From assembly GCF_005048205.1 (NCBI RefSeq), contig NZ_SUMF01000002.1, positions 186,001 to 250,000 of the forward strand: a stretch of 64,000 nt of DNA, read 5' to 3'. Below the pieces are notes generated by a model. It saw nothing but the letters and a program-made list of their open reading frames with translations, made no database searches and was not told where the DNA came from. Shown one piece after another: positions 29,345-38,435 of the stretch (its first letter is position 1; every line of letters starts with the position of its first letter). The DNA is from Chitiniphilus eburneus (GTDB lineage Bacteria > Pseudomonadota > Gammaproteobacteria > Burkholderiales > Chitinibacteraceae). The position numbers and the translations under genes were made by a program.

Positions 29345-30419
29345 TGCACCGATCAGGCGCGCGCTGGTCATCAAGTTACGCCACCACGGCGATGTATTGC
29401 TGACCGGGCCGGTGTTCAGCACCCTGGCCGCCGCGCATCCCGGCATCGAGGTCGACGCGCTGGTCTATCACGACACCCGCGACATGCTCACACTGCATCC
29501 GCACGTGGCACAGGTGCACACCATCGGCCGCAACTGGCGCGAGCTGGGCTGGCTGGCGCAGGCACGCGCCTACCTCGGCCTCTACCGCACACTGAAAGCG
29601 CGCGACTACGACCTGATCGTCCACCTGACCGACCACTGGCACGGAGCACGTTTCACCCGCCTGCTCAAACCGCGCCTGTCGGTCGCGCCGCAGTCGCGCA
29701 AGAACGGCAAGCGCGCGCAAAAGCTGTGGCAACGCTCGTTCGGCGCGTTGTATCCCCTCGTCGGCGGCAACCGCCGGCATACGGTGGACCTGCACCTGGA
29801 TGCGTTGCGCCGTATCGGCATCCGCCCCGACGAAACCACCACTGCCTTGCACTTCGTGCCGGGCGAGGATGCTGAACACACCATCGCAGGCAAGCTGGCC
29901 CAGGCCGGCGTAAACGGCCGCTATCTACTGATCCACCCAACCTCGCGCTGGCTGTTCAAGGCGTGGCCGGTGGCCCGAATGGCGGCACTGATCGATGCGC
30001 TGACCGAACGCGGCGACACTGTGGTGCTTTCCGCCGCGCCGTCGCCCAACGAAATGGCGTGGGTCGCCGAGCTGACCTCGCAACTGGCGCGCCCCGTCGC
30101 CAATCTCAGCGGCCAGTTGTCGCTGAAAGAGCTGGGCGCGCTGATCGCCGGCGCGCGCGCGCTGGTGGGCGTCGATTCGGTGCCGATGCACCTGGCCGCA
30201 GCGGTACAGACACCCGTGGTGGCACTGTTCGGCCCTTCCGGCGAGATCGAATGGGGCCCGTGGCGGGTGCCGCAACGCGTGATCGCCACACCCTACACCT
30301 GTCGTCCCTGTGGCCAGAACGGCTGTGGTGGCAGTGGCATCAGCGATTGTCTCGTCGCCATCACGCCCGAGCGCGTGCTGATGGCGCTGGACGAACTCCT
30401 GGCGGAAACCGGCCGATGA
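29337..30419 (+). CDS. GT9 lipopolysaccharide heptosyltransferase, RfaQ-like
   Basis: The 360-residue protein begins with the GT9 pattern RRALVIKLRHHGDVLLTGPVFSTL. It has HPTSRWLFKAWPVARM in the second domain, the block typical of heptosyltransferase III (RfaQ), and the donor-site pattern VGVDSVPMHLAAAVQTPVVALFGPSG. Such enzymes add a side-branch heptose to the inner core. The start is the GTG at 29337, which overlaps the epimerase by 8 bp; no ATG is available near the family N-terminus. A cysteine-rich C-terminal stretch (YTCRPCGQNGCGG) is present. Confidence 0.85.
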   Translation: MPDAPIRRALVIKLRHHGDVLLTGPVFSTLAAAHPGIEVDALVYHDTRDMLTLHPHVAQVHTIGRNWRELGWLAQARAYLGLYRTLKARDYDLIVHLTDHWHGARFTRLLKPRLSVAPQSRKNGKRAQKLWQRSFGALYPLVGGNRRHTVDLHLDALRRIGIRPDETTTALHFVPGEDAEHTIAGKLAQAGVNGRYLLIHPTSRWLFKAWPVARMAALIDALTERGDTVVLSAAPSPNEMAWVAELTSQLARPVANLSGQLSLKELGALIAGARALVGVDSVPMHLAAAVQTPVVALFGPSGEIEWGPWRVPQRVIATPYTCRPCGQNGCGGSGISDCLVAITPERVLMALDELLAETGR

Positions 30420-31549
30420 ACGCCCCGATCAAGCTCGCCATCGTGCGGCAGAAATACAACCCGCACGGCGGTGCGGAACGCTTTGTCAGCCGCGCGCTGG
30501 AAGCGCTGGCGCAACGTGGCGCGCTCGATGTGACGCTGCTGGCGCGGCAGTGGAAGGACGGCGGCGCCGGCTGGCGCTGCGAGACCATCGACCCGCCCCA
30601 GTTCGGCCGGCTGTCGCGCGATGCCGGCTTCGCCCGCGCCGCGCAGCACCGATTTGGCGAATTCGACCTGGTGCAAAGCCACGAGCGCATTCCGGGCGCC
30701 GGGATCTTCCGCGCCGGCGACGGTGTGCACGCGGCCTGGCTGGAACAACTGGCGCGCATCCAGGGGCCGCTGGAACGCATGACCCGCGCCCTCAGCCCTT
30801 ATCATCGCTACATCTGTCGCGCCGAGGCCGAGATGTTCCGCCATCCGGCGCTGCGCATGGTGATCTGCAATTCAATGCTGGTCCGCGATCAGATCGCACA
30901 GCGCTTCGGCGTGGCCGCCGAGCGGCTGGCGGTGATCTACAACGGCGTCGATACCGGCTCGTTCCATCCCGAACTCACCCGCTACCGCGAAGGCTGGCGC
31001 CGCGATCACCAGATTCCCGAAGACGCACCGCTGCTGGCATACGTAGGCTCCGGCTTCGAACGCAAGGGCGCCGCCGCCGCCATCGATGCCATCGTGCCGC
31101 ACCCCGGCTTGCATCTGGCCATCGCCGGCGAAGACAAACACGCCGCGCGCTATCGGCGCCAGGCAACCAGACTGGGCGTCGCCGACCGGGTACGCTTCCT
31201 TGGTGGCCTGCCCGACGTGAAGCCGCTGTACGGGGCGGCCGACGCGCTGATCCTGCCGACGCTGTACGACCCGTTCCCCAACGTCTGCGTCGAAGCACTG
31301 GCCAGCGGCCTGCCGATCTTCACCACGCCGCTGTGCGGCGCCGCCGAATGGGTGCGCCCCGGCGAAAATGGCTGGCTCAACGATGCGCTGGACACCGCCG
31401 GCCTGCGCCGCAGCCTGGGCGCGTGGCTGGAACGACGCGAACACTGGCCGGCGCTGCGTGCCGCCGCCCGCGCCACCGCCGAGCCCTATACCCTGACGCG
31501 CATGGCCGGCGAACTGGAATCGCTCTACGCCGATCTGCTGGACGCCTGA
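30416..31549 (+). CDS. GT4 glycosyltransferase, WaaG-like (LPS core glucosyltransferase I type)
   Basis: A 377-residue GT-B enzyme. The N-terminal KLAIVRQKYNPHGGAERFVSRAL is typical of WaaG-like proteins, and the C-terminal domain has AGEDKHAARYRRQA, RFLGGLPDVKPLYGAADALILPT and the EALASGLP block of nucleotide-sugar binding. WaaG adds the first outer-core glucose to heptose II; the substrate here is inferred from family and locus only. The ATG overlaps the preceding stop by 4 bases. Confidence 0.83.
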   Translation: MNAPIKLAIVRQKYNPHGGAERFVSRALEALAQRGALDVTLLARQWKDGGAGWRCETIDPPQFGRLSRDAGFARAAQHRFGEFDLVQSHERIPGAGIFRAGDGVHAAWLEQLARIQGPLERMTRALSPYHRYICRAEAEMFRHPALRMVICNSMLVRDQIAQRFGVAAERLAVIYNGVDTGSFHPELTRYREGWRRDHQIPEDAPLLAYVGSGFERKGAAAAIDAIVPHPGLHLAIAGEDKHAARYRRQATRLGVADRVRFLGGLPDVKPLYGAADALILPTLYDPFPNVCVEALASGLPIFTTPLCGAAEWVRPGENGWLNDALDTAGLRRSLGAWLERREHWPALRAAARATAEPYTLTRMAGELESLYADLLDA

Positions 31550-31551
31550 AC

Positions 31552-32646
31552 ATGGACAAACCATCGCTGCACATCCTGCATTCCGAATCCTCGCTGGGCT
31601 GGGGGGGCCAGGAACATCGCACCTTCAAGGAAATGGTCGCGCTGCGCGAGCGCGGCCACACGCTGGAACTGGTCTGCCAGCCTGGCGCCAAGCTCGGCGA
31701 GCGGCTGACCGCGGAAGGCTTCACGGTGCATCACGTGCGCATGCGCAATGGCGCCGACCTGGGCGCGGTCTGGCGCATGCGCAAACTGCTGCGCCAGGGC
31801 CGCTTCGACGTACTCAACACCCACAGCGGGCGTGATAGCCTGCTGGCGGGTATGGCCGGACGGCTGGCCGGCACGCCGCTGATCGTCCGCACGCGCCATC
31901 TGGCGCTGGAGATCACCTCGCTCGCCACCTACACCTGGCTGCCGCATCGCGTGGTCTCGGTCAGCGAGCACGTTCGGCAATACCTGATCGGCAAGGGCGT
32001 GCCCGCCGCGCATGCCGCCACCATCTACACCGGCATCCAGGCACCCGAGCCGGTGACGTCCACGCTGCGTGCCGAGCTGAAGCTGCCCGACGACGCTATC
32101 GTGGTCGGCACCGTCGCCATCCTGCGAGCCAAGAAAGGCCATCGCGAACTGCTGGAGGCCGCCAAGCCGCTGCTGGAACGCCATCCGGCACTGCATCTGG
32201 TCTGGGCCGGCAACGGGCCGCAGTACGACAATCTGAGCGCGCTGCTCGCCAGCGAGGGGCTGGCCGACCGCGTGCACCTGCTGGGCCTGCGCCGCGACGT
32301 GGCCAACGTACTGGCCGGCTGCGACGTATTCGCCCTCGCCACGCACCAGGAAGCACTGGGCACCTCGTACATCGAAGCAATGGCAATGGGCCTGCCGGTG
32401 ATCGGCACCCGCGTGGACGGCGTACCGGAGGTCATCGAAGACGGCGTGAATGGCCTGCTGGTCCCGGCGCAGAACGTTCCCGCGCTGCGCGCCGCGCTGG
32501 AAACACTGATTGGCGACGCCGCGTTGCGCCAGCGCATGGGTGAAGCCGGTCGCGCCATCACCCGCAGCCGCTTCGCCGTGGCGACGATGGCCGCCGAGAT
32601 GGAAGCGTTCTATCGCAACAGCCTGGCCGAACGGGGCCACGCATGA
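31552..32646 (+). CDS. GT4 glycosyltransferase (LPS locus)
   Basis: A 364-residue GT-B enzyme. It has an N-terminal Rossmann domain with HSESSLGWGGQEHRTFKE, then VGTVAILRAKKGHRELLEA and the donor-site stretch EALGTSYIEAMAMGLPVIGT. The substrate cannot be assigned. It starts 2 bp after the previous stop, and its own stop overlaps the deacetylase ATG by 4 bases, so it is part of the same translated run. Confidence 0.85.
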   Translation: MDKPSLHILHSESSLGWGGQEHRTFKEMVALRERGHTLELVCQPGAKLGERLTAEGFTVHHVRMRNGADLGAVWRMRKLLRQGRFDVLNTHSGRDSLLAGMAGRLAGTPLIVRTRHLALEITSLATYTWLPHRVVSVSEHVRQYLIGKGVPAAHAATIYTGIQAPEPVTSTLRAELKLPDDAIVVGTVAILRAKKGHRELLEAAKPLLERHPALHLVWAGNGPQYDNLSALLASEGLADRVHLLGLRRDVANVLAGCDVFALATHQEALGTSYIEAMAMGLPVIGTRVDGVPEVIEDGVNGLLVPAQNVPALRAALETLIGDAALRQRMGEAGRAITRSRFAVATMAAEMEAFYRNSLAERGHA

Positions 32647-33464
32647 AAGCCGCCCGCGCCGTACCGGTGCTGATGTATCACCACGTCTCGCCCGCTCCGG
32701 GCCTGGTCACGGTCAGCCCCGACACGTTCGCCGGGCACATGGGCTGGCTGGCGCGCGCAGGCTACACCACGCTCGGTACGCAGCAGTTCGCCAGTTTTCT
32801 CGCTGGCGAGGCCGTGCCCGACAAATCGGTGCTGATCACGTTCGACGACGGCTACCTCGACAACTGGGTGTACGCCCATCCGGTGCTGGCGCGCCACGGC
32901 CAGCGCGCAGTGCTGTTCACCGTCAGTGGTTGGGTTGGCGACGGCCCGGCACGCCCGCATGCCGGCGACGGTGGCCCGCTGCCGGCCACACCCGATCACC
33001 GGGCCTGCAAGGCCGCCATCGGTGAGGGCCGTGCCGACGAGGTGATCGTGCGCGCCAGCGAAGTGGCGGCGATGCGCGCCGCCGGTACTTTCGAATTCCA
33101 TAGCCACACACATAGCCACACCCGCTGGGACAAACAGTGCGCCGACCCGGCCGAGAAACGCGCCCGGCTGGCGGAAGACCTGGCCACCAGCCGCGCCAAC
33201 TTCGCCGCGCGCCTGGGCGGCGCCAGCGATCAGTTGTGCTGGCCGCAGGGCTATTTCGACGACGATTACCTCGCCGTCGCGCGCGAAGCGGGCTTCCGCC
33301 ACCTGTACACCACCGTGCCCGGCGCCAACCTGCCAGGCCAGGACCGAGAGCACATTCACCGGCTGGTGGTGAAGGACAAGCCAGCGTCATGGCTGGCCAG
33401 TCGGCTCTGGCTGTATCGCCAACCCACCCTGGCGCGGCTGTACACCGCGCTGAAGCGCCGGTGA
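32643..33464 (+). CDS. polysaccharide deacetylase (NodB-type)
   Basis: A 273-residue carbohydrate esterase family 4 protein. It begins VPVLMYHHVS, has the metal-binding TFDDGY motif (66-71) and a second metal-site stretch FEFHSHTHSH near residue 152, followed by WPQGYFDDDYL. These residues support an active metal-dependent deacetylase that removes acetyl from an amino sugar. No signal peptide is seen, so it probably acts on a cytoplasmic-face intermediate of core or O-chain. A 162-bp stretch with a repeat fragment separates it from the next gene. Confidence 0.85.
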   Translation: MKAARAVPVLMYHHVSPAPGLVTVSPDTFAGHMGWLARAGYTTLGTQQFASFLAGEAVPDKSVLITFDDGYLDNWVYAHPVLARHGQRAVLFTVSGWVGDGPARPHAGDGGPLPATPDHRACKAAIGEGRADEVIVRASEVAAMRAAGTFEFHSHTHSHTRWDKQCADPAEKRARLAEDLATSRANFAARLGGASDQLCWPQGYFDDDYLAVAREAGFRHLYTTVPGANLPGQDREHIHRLVVKDKPASWLASRLWLYRQPTLARLYTALKRR

Positions 33465-33465
33465 G

Positions 33466-33626
33466 ATGCGCCTGACCCTGCACCGCAGCGCCTGGAGGCT
33501 ATCCCATGACATTGCGGATCGCTCAGCCCTCGCCGCCGCGAGGGAGCCTCGCTTTGCCCGGAGGACCGATCCAGTGTTTGTTGATCGAATGCCCCACCCG
33601 CTCGGCGTGGCCGGAGGCCACCAGCC
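33466..33626. repeat. 162-bp spacer with repeat fragment and a duplicated gene-start sequence
   Basis: This is the only sizeable gap in the lipopolysaccharide run. The 27 bases at 33527-33553, read on the minus strand, match 26 of 27 bases of the tandem repeat unit at 50725-50751, including its hairpin CCCTCGC...GCGAGGG. At 33466 the sequence ATGCGCCTGACCCTGCACC nearly repeats the start of the next gene at 33627 (ATGCGCCTGAACCTGCACC), 161 bp away. A 56-codon frame opens at 33466 and overlaps the next ATG; its composition gives no support for a real protein. Confidence 0.6.
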
Positions 33627-34763
33627 ATGCGCCTGAACCTGCACCAGAACTTCGCCATCGCGCTGACGCGCTGGCTGGTGCGTCGTCAGCCGCCGCCCGA
33701 CCCGGCGGAGCTGGGCACGCCGCGTATCGCGCGCATCCTGGCCGTGTCCTGTACCGCCATCGGCGACGCACTGATGAGCACGCCCGCATTGCACAGCCTG
33801 CGGCTGGCCTATCCGGATGCGCGCATCGATCTGTTGGTGCATCCCGCCTACGCGGCATTGCTCCGCAACAATCCGGACATCGACGGGACCATCGTCTACG
33901 ACAACCGCTGGCGTGAGTTCTGGCCTGTCGCGTGGCGCCTGCGCCGCCAGCGCTACGACCTGGTGGCGATCCTGCATGGCAACGAGCCGCAGGCCACGCC
34001 GCTGGCCGTGCTGAGCGGCGCGCGCTGGCGCTTCAAGCTGCCGAACGATTTCGCGCACCGCGATCTGCTGAGCAACGCCGAGCCAGTACATAGCTGGGGC
34101 GATTTCACCCACGGCATCGACCAGCGCCTGGCCGTGGCCGCGCTGGCCGGCGGCGCGCCGACCGAGCGGGCAATGACACTGATCGTCGCCCCCGATACCC
34201 AGGAAGCGCTGGATGCCACGCTGGCGCGAGATTTCGGGGTCACCCCGGGAACGCCGCTGCTGGCGTTCCAGCCCGGCGCCTCCACCGCCAGCCGCCGCTG
34301 GCGCCCCGAGCGCTATGCCGAACTGGGCCGGCGCCTGTTGGCGCACGATCCGGCGCTGCGGATCGTGATCACCGGTTCGCCCGCCGAACTGCCACTGATC
34401 GCCACCGTCGCGCAGGGTATCGGCAACCCGACCCGTGTGCTCGTCACCGCGGGCAAGCTGCCGCTGGTCCAGGTGCCGGCGCTGCTGCGCCGCTGCCGGG
34501 TGCTGGTCACACCGGACACCGGCATCATGCACATGGCAATCGCCGTCGGCACGCCCACGGTCAGCCTGTTCGCCGCCGCGCACTGGGAGCGATCCGGTCC
34601 GACGGTGGCCTTGCAGCGCCACATCGTGATCCAGAAGTGGCGCACCTGCGATCCCTGCCTGGGCAAGCGCTGCCCGTACGCGGCGCCGCTCTGCATGGAC
34701 AACATCGGCGTGGACGAGGTGTACGACGCCTGCCTGCGCCACCTGGAAACCCCCGCATCATGA
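33627..34763 (+). CDS. GT9 heptosyltransferase-family protein (LPS core)
   Basis: A 378-residue GT9 enzyme. An N-terminal extension (about 35 residues) precedes the domain start RIARILAVSCTAIGDALMSTPALHSL. The second domain has FQPGASTASRRWRPERYAELGR and PDTGIMHMAIAVGTPTVSLFAAAHW. This organisation matches ADP-heptose:LPS heptosyltransferases; the acceptor is unknown. The C-terminus contains CDPCLGKRCPY, a cysteine cluster shared by several members. The stop overlaps the next ATG by 4 bases. Confidence 0.85.
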   Translation: MRLNLHQNFAIALTRWLVRRQPPPDPAELGTPRIARILAVSCTAIGDALMSTPALHSLRLAYPDARIDLLVHPAYAALLRNNPDIDGTIVYDNRWREFWPVAWRLRRQRYDLVAILHGNEPQATPLAVLSGARWRFKLPNDFAHRDLLSNAEPVHSWGDFTHGIDQRLAVAALAGGAPTERAMTLIVAPDTQEALDATLARDFGVTPGTPLLAFQPGASTASRRWRPERYAELGRRLLAHDPALRIVITGSPAELPLIATVAQGIGNPTRVLVTAGKLPLVQVPALLRRCRVLVTPDTGIMHMAIAVGTPTVSLFAAAHWERSGPTVALQRHIVIQKWRTCDPCLGKRCPYAAPLCMDNIGVDEVYDACLRHLETPAS

Positions 34764-35959
34764 CGCCCAAGAAAATCCTGCTGCTCGACACCGGCAACGA
34801 ATGGGGTGGCGGCACCAACAGCATGTTCGAGCTGCTCAAGCGCATCGACCGCCAGCGCTTCGCCGTCACCTGCGCCTTCTACCACGACTATCCGCGCGGC
34901 GATTCCAGCCTGTCGCGCGACCTCGCCGCGATCGGCATCCCGCTCACGCTGCTCCCGCAACGCAGGCAACCGGCGTGGGCCAAGCTCGCCAAGGAACTGG
35001 TACGCGGCGTGCTGACGCCGTGGCCAGCCCGGCGCGCCCGCGCGGTGCGTGGCATCGACGCCATCTGGCGCACCCGTCCCAACGCGGCGCGCATCGGCGC
35101 CTTGCTGCGGCAGGGCGATTTCGACCTGCTGTACATGAACAACCAGCCACTCTCCAACATCGAGGGCTACCGCGCCGCCGAGGCAGCCGGCGTGCCGACG
35201 GTGCAGCATTGCCGCATCGAACCGGTGCTGGACGCGCCGACGGTGGCGCTGGTCAACCGGCTGGCAAAGAAGGTGATCGGTGTCTCGTACGGCGTGGTCC
35301 GCACGCTGACCGCCCAGGGCGTGGACGAGCGACGTTGCGTCGCGGTGCTCAACGGCATCGATCCCACGCAGCCACTACCCGATGGCGCGCCGCTTCGCGC
35401 CACGCTGGGCATTCCCGACGACGCGGTGGTGTTCGGCACCGTCGGCTCGCTGATCGCGCGCAAGAGTAATCATCATGTATTGGAGGCCCTGGCCCGCGCA
35501 CGGTTGCCGGGTGACTGGCGACTGATCCTGGTAGGCGAGGGCCGCGAACGCGAAGCGCTGCAACAGCAGGCCGTGCAACTGGGCCTGGCCGACAAGGTGA
35601 TTTTCGCCGGCTTCCAGCGCGAGCCACTGCCCTGGGTGGCGGCAATGGACGTCTGCATCCTGGCATCGTCCAGCGAAGGCCTGCCACGCGTGGTACTGGA
35701 AGCGATGCTGCTGAGCAAACCAGTGATCGGTTCGGCCGTGGTGGGCACCCGCGAACTGATCGTCGATGGCGAAACCGGCCTGCTCTATCCCTACGGGGAC
35801 GTTGCCACGCTGACGGCCCACCTGCACCCGCTGGCGGCCAATGCCGCACTGCGCCGTACCCTGGGCGAACGCGGCCATGCCCGCGTCTGCGCGCATTACA
35901 CGGTGCAGCGCTATGTATGCGAGGTCGAAGCCGTGCTCGCCGAAGCGGCCCGCCCATGA
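34760..35959 (+). CDS. GT4 glycosyltransferase (LPS locus)
   Basis: A 399-residue GT-B enzyme. It begins KKILLLDTGNEWGGGTNSMFELLKR, then has HCRIEPVLDAPTVAL in the acceptor domain, FGTVGSLIARKSNHHVLEAL and the donor-site ASSSEGLPRVVLEAMLLSKPV. The acceptor is unknown. It overlaps both neighbours by 4 bases, so it is translated as part of the run. The middle part is arginine-rich (TPWPARRARAVRG, about residues 85-97), consistent with a peripheral membrane contact. Confidence 0.84.
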   Translation: MTPKKILLLDTGNEWGGGTNSMFELLKRIDRQRFAVTCAFYHDYPRGDSSLSRDLAAIGIPLTLLPQRRQPAWAKLAKELVRGVLTPWPARRARAVRGIDAIWRTRPNAARIGALLRQGDFDLLYMNNQPLSNIEGYRAAEAAGVPTVQHCRIEPVLDAPTVALVNRLAKKVIGVSYGVVRTLTAQGVDERRCVAVLNGIDPTQPLPDGAPLRATLGIPDDAVVFGTVGSLIARKSNHHVLEALARARLPGDWRLILVGEGREREALQQQAVQLGLADKVIFAGFQREPLPWVAAMDVCILASSSEGLPRVVLEAMLLSKPVIGSAVVGTRELIVDGETGLLYPYGDVATLTAHLHPLAANAALRRTLGERGHARVCAHYTVQRYVCEVEAVLAEAARP

Positions 35960-37065
35960 TGTTGTGGCTGGTCACCTGGCTGTGCCAGCCGCTGCTGTGG
36001 CTGGCTCAACGGCGCGAGCCCGCCGCGCCGCGCCGTATCCTGCTGGTGCAGACCGCCAAGATCGGCGACATGATCTGCACGCTGCCGGTGATCGACGCGC
36101 TGGCACGCCGCTTTCCCGACGCCGCGCTCACCGTGATGCACCACCCGGTGAACCGCGCGTTGCTCAGGCACGACCCGCGCATCGCCGAACGCTGGGAAGC
36201 CGATTCCTCGGCCTGGTGCGGCCTGGGCGCCAAGTTGCGGCTGGTACGCCGGCTGCGCGCCGCGCGCTACGACTGGATCGTGCTCGGTAGCCCCAACCTG
36301 CCGTGGTTATTGATGCCGCTGTGGGCAGGCATTCCGCGCCGTATCGCAGTCACCGCCAATCACGGCCGCTCGGTGCAACGCGCCGAGCCATTGCTGACTG
36401 ACGCGCAACGCCATCAGGCCGAGCGCCTGATCGTCGATGAATGGGCCGAACTGCTGGCGCGACTGGATGTGCCCGTCGCACGCGACAAGCCGCTGTACGC
36501 CGCGCCGGATGCCGACGCCGCCGTCACCGCGCTGGGATTGCCGGACGGCGCGCTGATCGGTATCGGCGTCTCCGCCGCCAACAAGCTCAAGGAGCTGGGC
36601 GAGGACAAGGTGGCCGACGTGATCGCCGCACTGCTCGCCCGCAGCGACGCCAGCGTGCTGCTGGTCGGTGGCCCGGACGACCGCCCGCTGGCTGCGCGCA
36701 TCGGAGAACGCCTGGCCTCGCCACGCGTGATCGATACCACCGGCCGCCTCGCGCTCGATCAACTGCCGGTGCTGCTCGCACGGCTGGCCGTCTACATCAG
36801 CGTGGACTCCGGCATCATTTACCTCGCGGACGCCCTGGGCGTACCGGTAGTCTCCGTCGTCGGCCCGACCGATCCCCGCGAGCAACGCCCGCTGCACCCG
36901 CAAAGCCGCTTCATCATCGAACAACTGCCGTGCTATCCATGCAGCACCGTGTTCCACACCGCCAGCACCTGCAGGGTGGGCACGCGGGCGTGCATCGGGA
37001 ACGTCACGGCCACTCGAATCGCCGATGAGGCCATCGGCTTGCTTCAACAGAACCAGACCCCATGA
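35956..37065 (+). CDS. GT9 heptosyltransferase-family protein (LPS core)
   Basis: A 369-residue GT9 enzyme. A short hydrophobic N-terminus (MMLWLVTWLCQPLLWLAQ) precedes RRILLVQTAKIGDMICTLPVIDAL, and the second domain has VGGPDDRPLAARIGERL and SVDSGIIYLADALGVPVVSVVGP. The hydrophobic leader may hold it at the membrane. The substrate is inferred from family only. The ATG overlaps the previous stop, and its stop overlaps the ligase ATG. Confidence 0.83.
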   Translation: MMLWLVTWLCQPLLWLAQRREPAAPRRILLVQTAKIGDMICTLPVIDALARRFPDAALTVMHHPVNRALLRHDPRIAERWEADSSAWCGLGAKLRLVRRLRAARYDWIVLGSPNLPWLLMPLWAGIPRRIAVTANHGRSVQRAEPLLTDAQRHQAERLIVDEWAELLARLDVPVARDKPLYAAPDADAAVTALGLPDGALIGIGVSAANKLKELGEDKVADVIAALLARSDASVLLVGGPDDRPLAARIGERLASPRVIDTTGRLALDQLPVLLARLAVYISVDSGIIYLADALGVPVVSVVGPTDPREQRPLHPQSRFIIEQLPCYPCSTVFHTASTCRVGTRACIGNVTATRIADEAIGLLQQNQTP

Positions 37066-38435
37066 AAATTGCCCAACCGCGCCTGCTGGCCACCGATCTG
37101 TGCTTCGTCACCTTGTTCAGCATCCTGTCGATTCCCGGCACCATCGCGCTGCGCTACTGGCTGATCGCCCTGCTGCTGGCCCTGCTGCTGACACAGCAGC
37201 CGGTACGCACCGCGCTGGGCGGCCTGTTGCGCGACACGCCGGTGCCCCGCCTGCTGGGGCTGCTCAGTGCCTGGCTTTTGATCCAGCTACTGTTCACGCC
37301 CTACACCATGGAAGTGCTGCGCGAGTTGAAAAGCCAATGGCTGACGGCGATGATCGCCTTCGTGCTGGGCACTGGCATGGCGCTACTGCGACCGAACGCG
37401 CGCTCCGTGTTCAACCTGGTCTTCGCCGCCTCGGCGGTGACGTTGATCGTCCTGCACGCCGACTACCTGTGGCAGATCGCCGCGCACCGCGAATGGCCCG
37501 ATCTGATCGGCACCACCTATCCACGCTTCAGCAACGATACCTACCTGACCAGCCGGGTGATGACCAGCAAGGTGCAGGTCGCCTTCTTTGCCATCCTGGC
37601 GTTCACTGTCACCCTGGCCGAGCTGCTGGCACGCGCACTGCGCTACCGCCGCACGCTGAGCGCCCCCACCGTAGCCGTCACGGCAATCTGGCTGTTGTCG
37701 ATATCGGCCAATCTACTGGCCGGTGCCCGCAATGGCCTGCTGGGCGAAACGCTGACGCTGGTGGCCGCCGCAGTGCTGGTGCTGTGCTTCGCCCGGCATA
37801 TCGCGCTGGCATGGCGGCTGCTGCTGGCGCTGGTAATGCTCGGCAGTATCGTTGGCGGCGCCACCATGTTGGATCAGCACGATCCGCGCTGGGATCGGGC
37901 GGTGGAAAGCGTGCGCTATGGCATGCAACCGGATCGCTATATCGCCTGGACCAACCAGAACGAAATTCCCTACCCCAAGCTACCCGACGGCAGCAACATC
38001 GAAGTCTCGGCCTTCGAGCGCACCGCCTTCATCTTCGCCGGCCTGCAATTCTCGCTGGAGCACCCGCTTGGCATCGGCTACACCCGGCAGGCATTCATGC
38101 ACCTGGTCAAAGAGCGCTACGGCGGCCGGCCCCGCCACGCGCACAGCGGCTTCGCCGAATACCTGGTCGGCACCGGCTGGCCAGGGCTGGCGTTGTGGTA
38201 TGCCGTATTGATCGCCGCCATCGTTGCCGCCTGTCGCTGGCTGAACCGCCATTTCGATACGGTGGGGCTGGTCGGCGTGTTGCTGCCGCTTGGTTTCGGC
38301 GGGCGGATGATCACCGAGAACATCACCCGCGACCATATGCTGCTGCTGTTCATGCTGTCGCTCGGCCTCGTCTATGCCTGTCTCAAAGCCCATGACCCCG
38401 ATACCCCGCCGCATCCTCATCATCCGCCGCGATAA
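37062..38435 (+). CDS. O-antigen ligase-type membrane protein (WaaL family)
   Basis: A 457-residue polytopic protein with about 11 membrane segments. A large periplasmic loop (about 285-350) carries the conserved HAHSGFAEYLVGTGWPGL motif with the proposed catalytic histidine. ARNGLLGE, with a conserved arginine, lies near residue 225. The family joins O-chain or other glycans to lipid A-core on the periplasmic face. The C-terminal tail is rich in His and Pro, and its last 44 bp overlap the next gene. Confidence 0.82.
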   Translation: MKIAQPRLLATDLCFVTLFSILSIPGTIALRYWLIALLLALLLTQQPVRTALGGLLRDTPVPRLLGLLSAWLLIQLLFTPYTMEVLRELKSQWLTAMIAFVLGTGMALLRPNARSVFNLVFAASAVTLIVLHADYLWQIAAHREWPDLIGTTYPRFSNDTYLTSRVMTSKVQVAFFAILAFTVTLAELLARALRYRRTLSAPTVAVTAIWLLSISANLLAGARNGLLGETLTLVAAAVLVLCFARHIALAWRLLLALVMLGSIVGGATMLDQHDPRWDRAVESVRYGMQPDRYIAWTNQNEIPYPKLPDGSNIEVSAFERTAFIFAGLQFSLEHPLGIGYTRQAFMHLVKERYGGRPRHAHSGFAEYLVGTGWPGLALWYAVLIAAIVAACRWLNRHFDTVGLVGVLLPLGFGGRMITENITRDHMLLLFMLSLGLVYACLKAHDPDTPPHPHHPPR

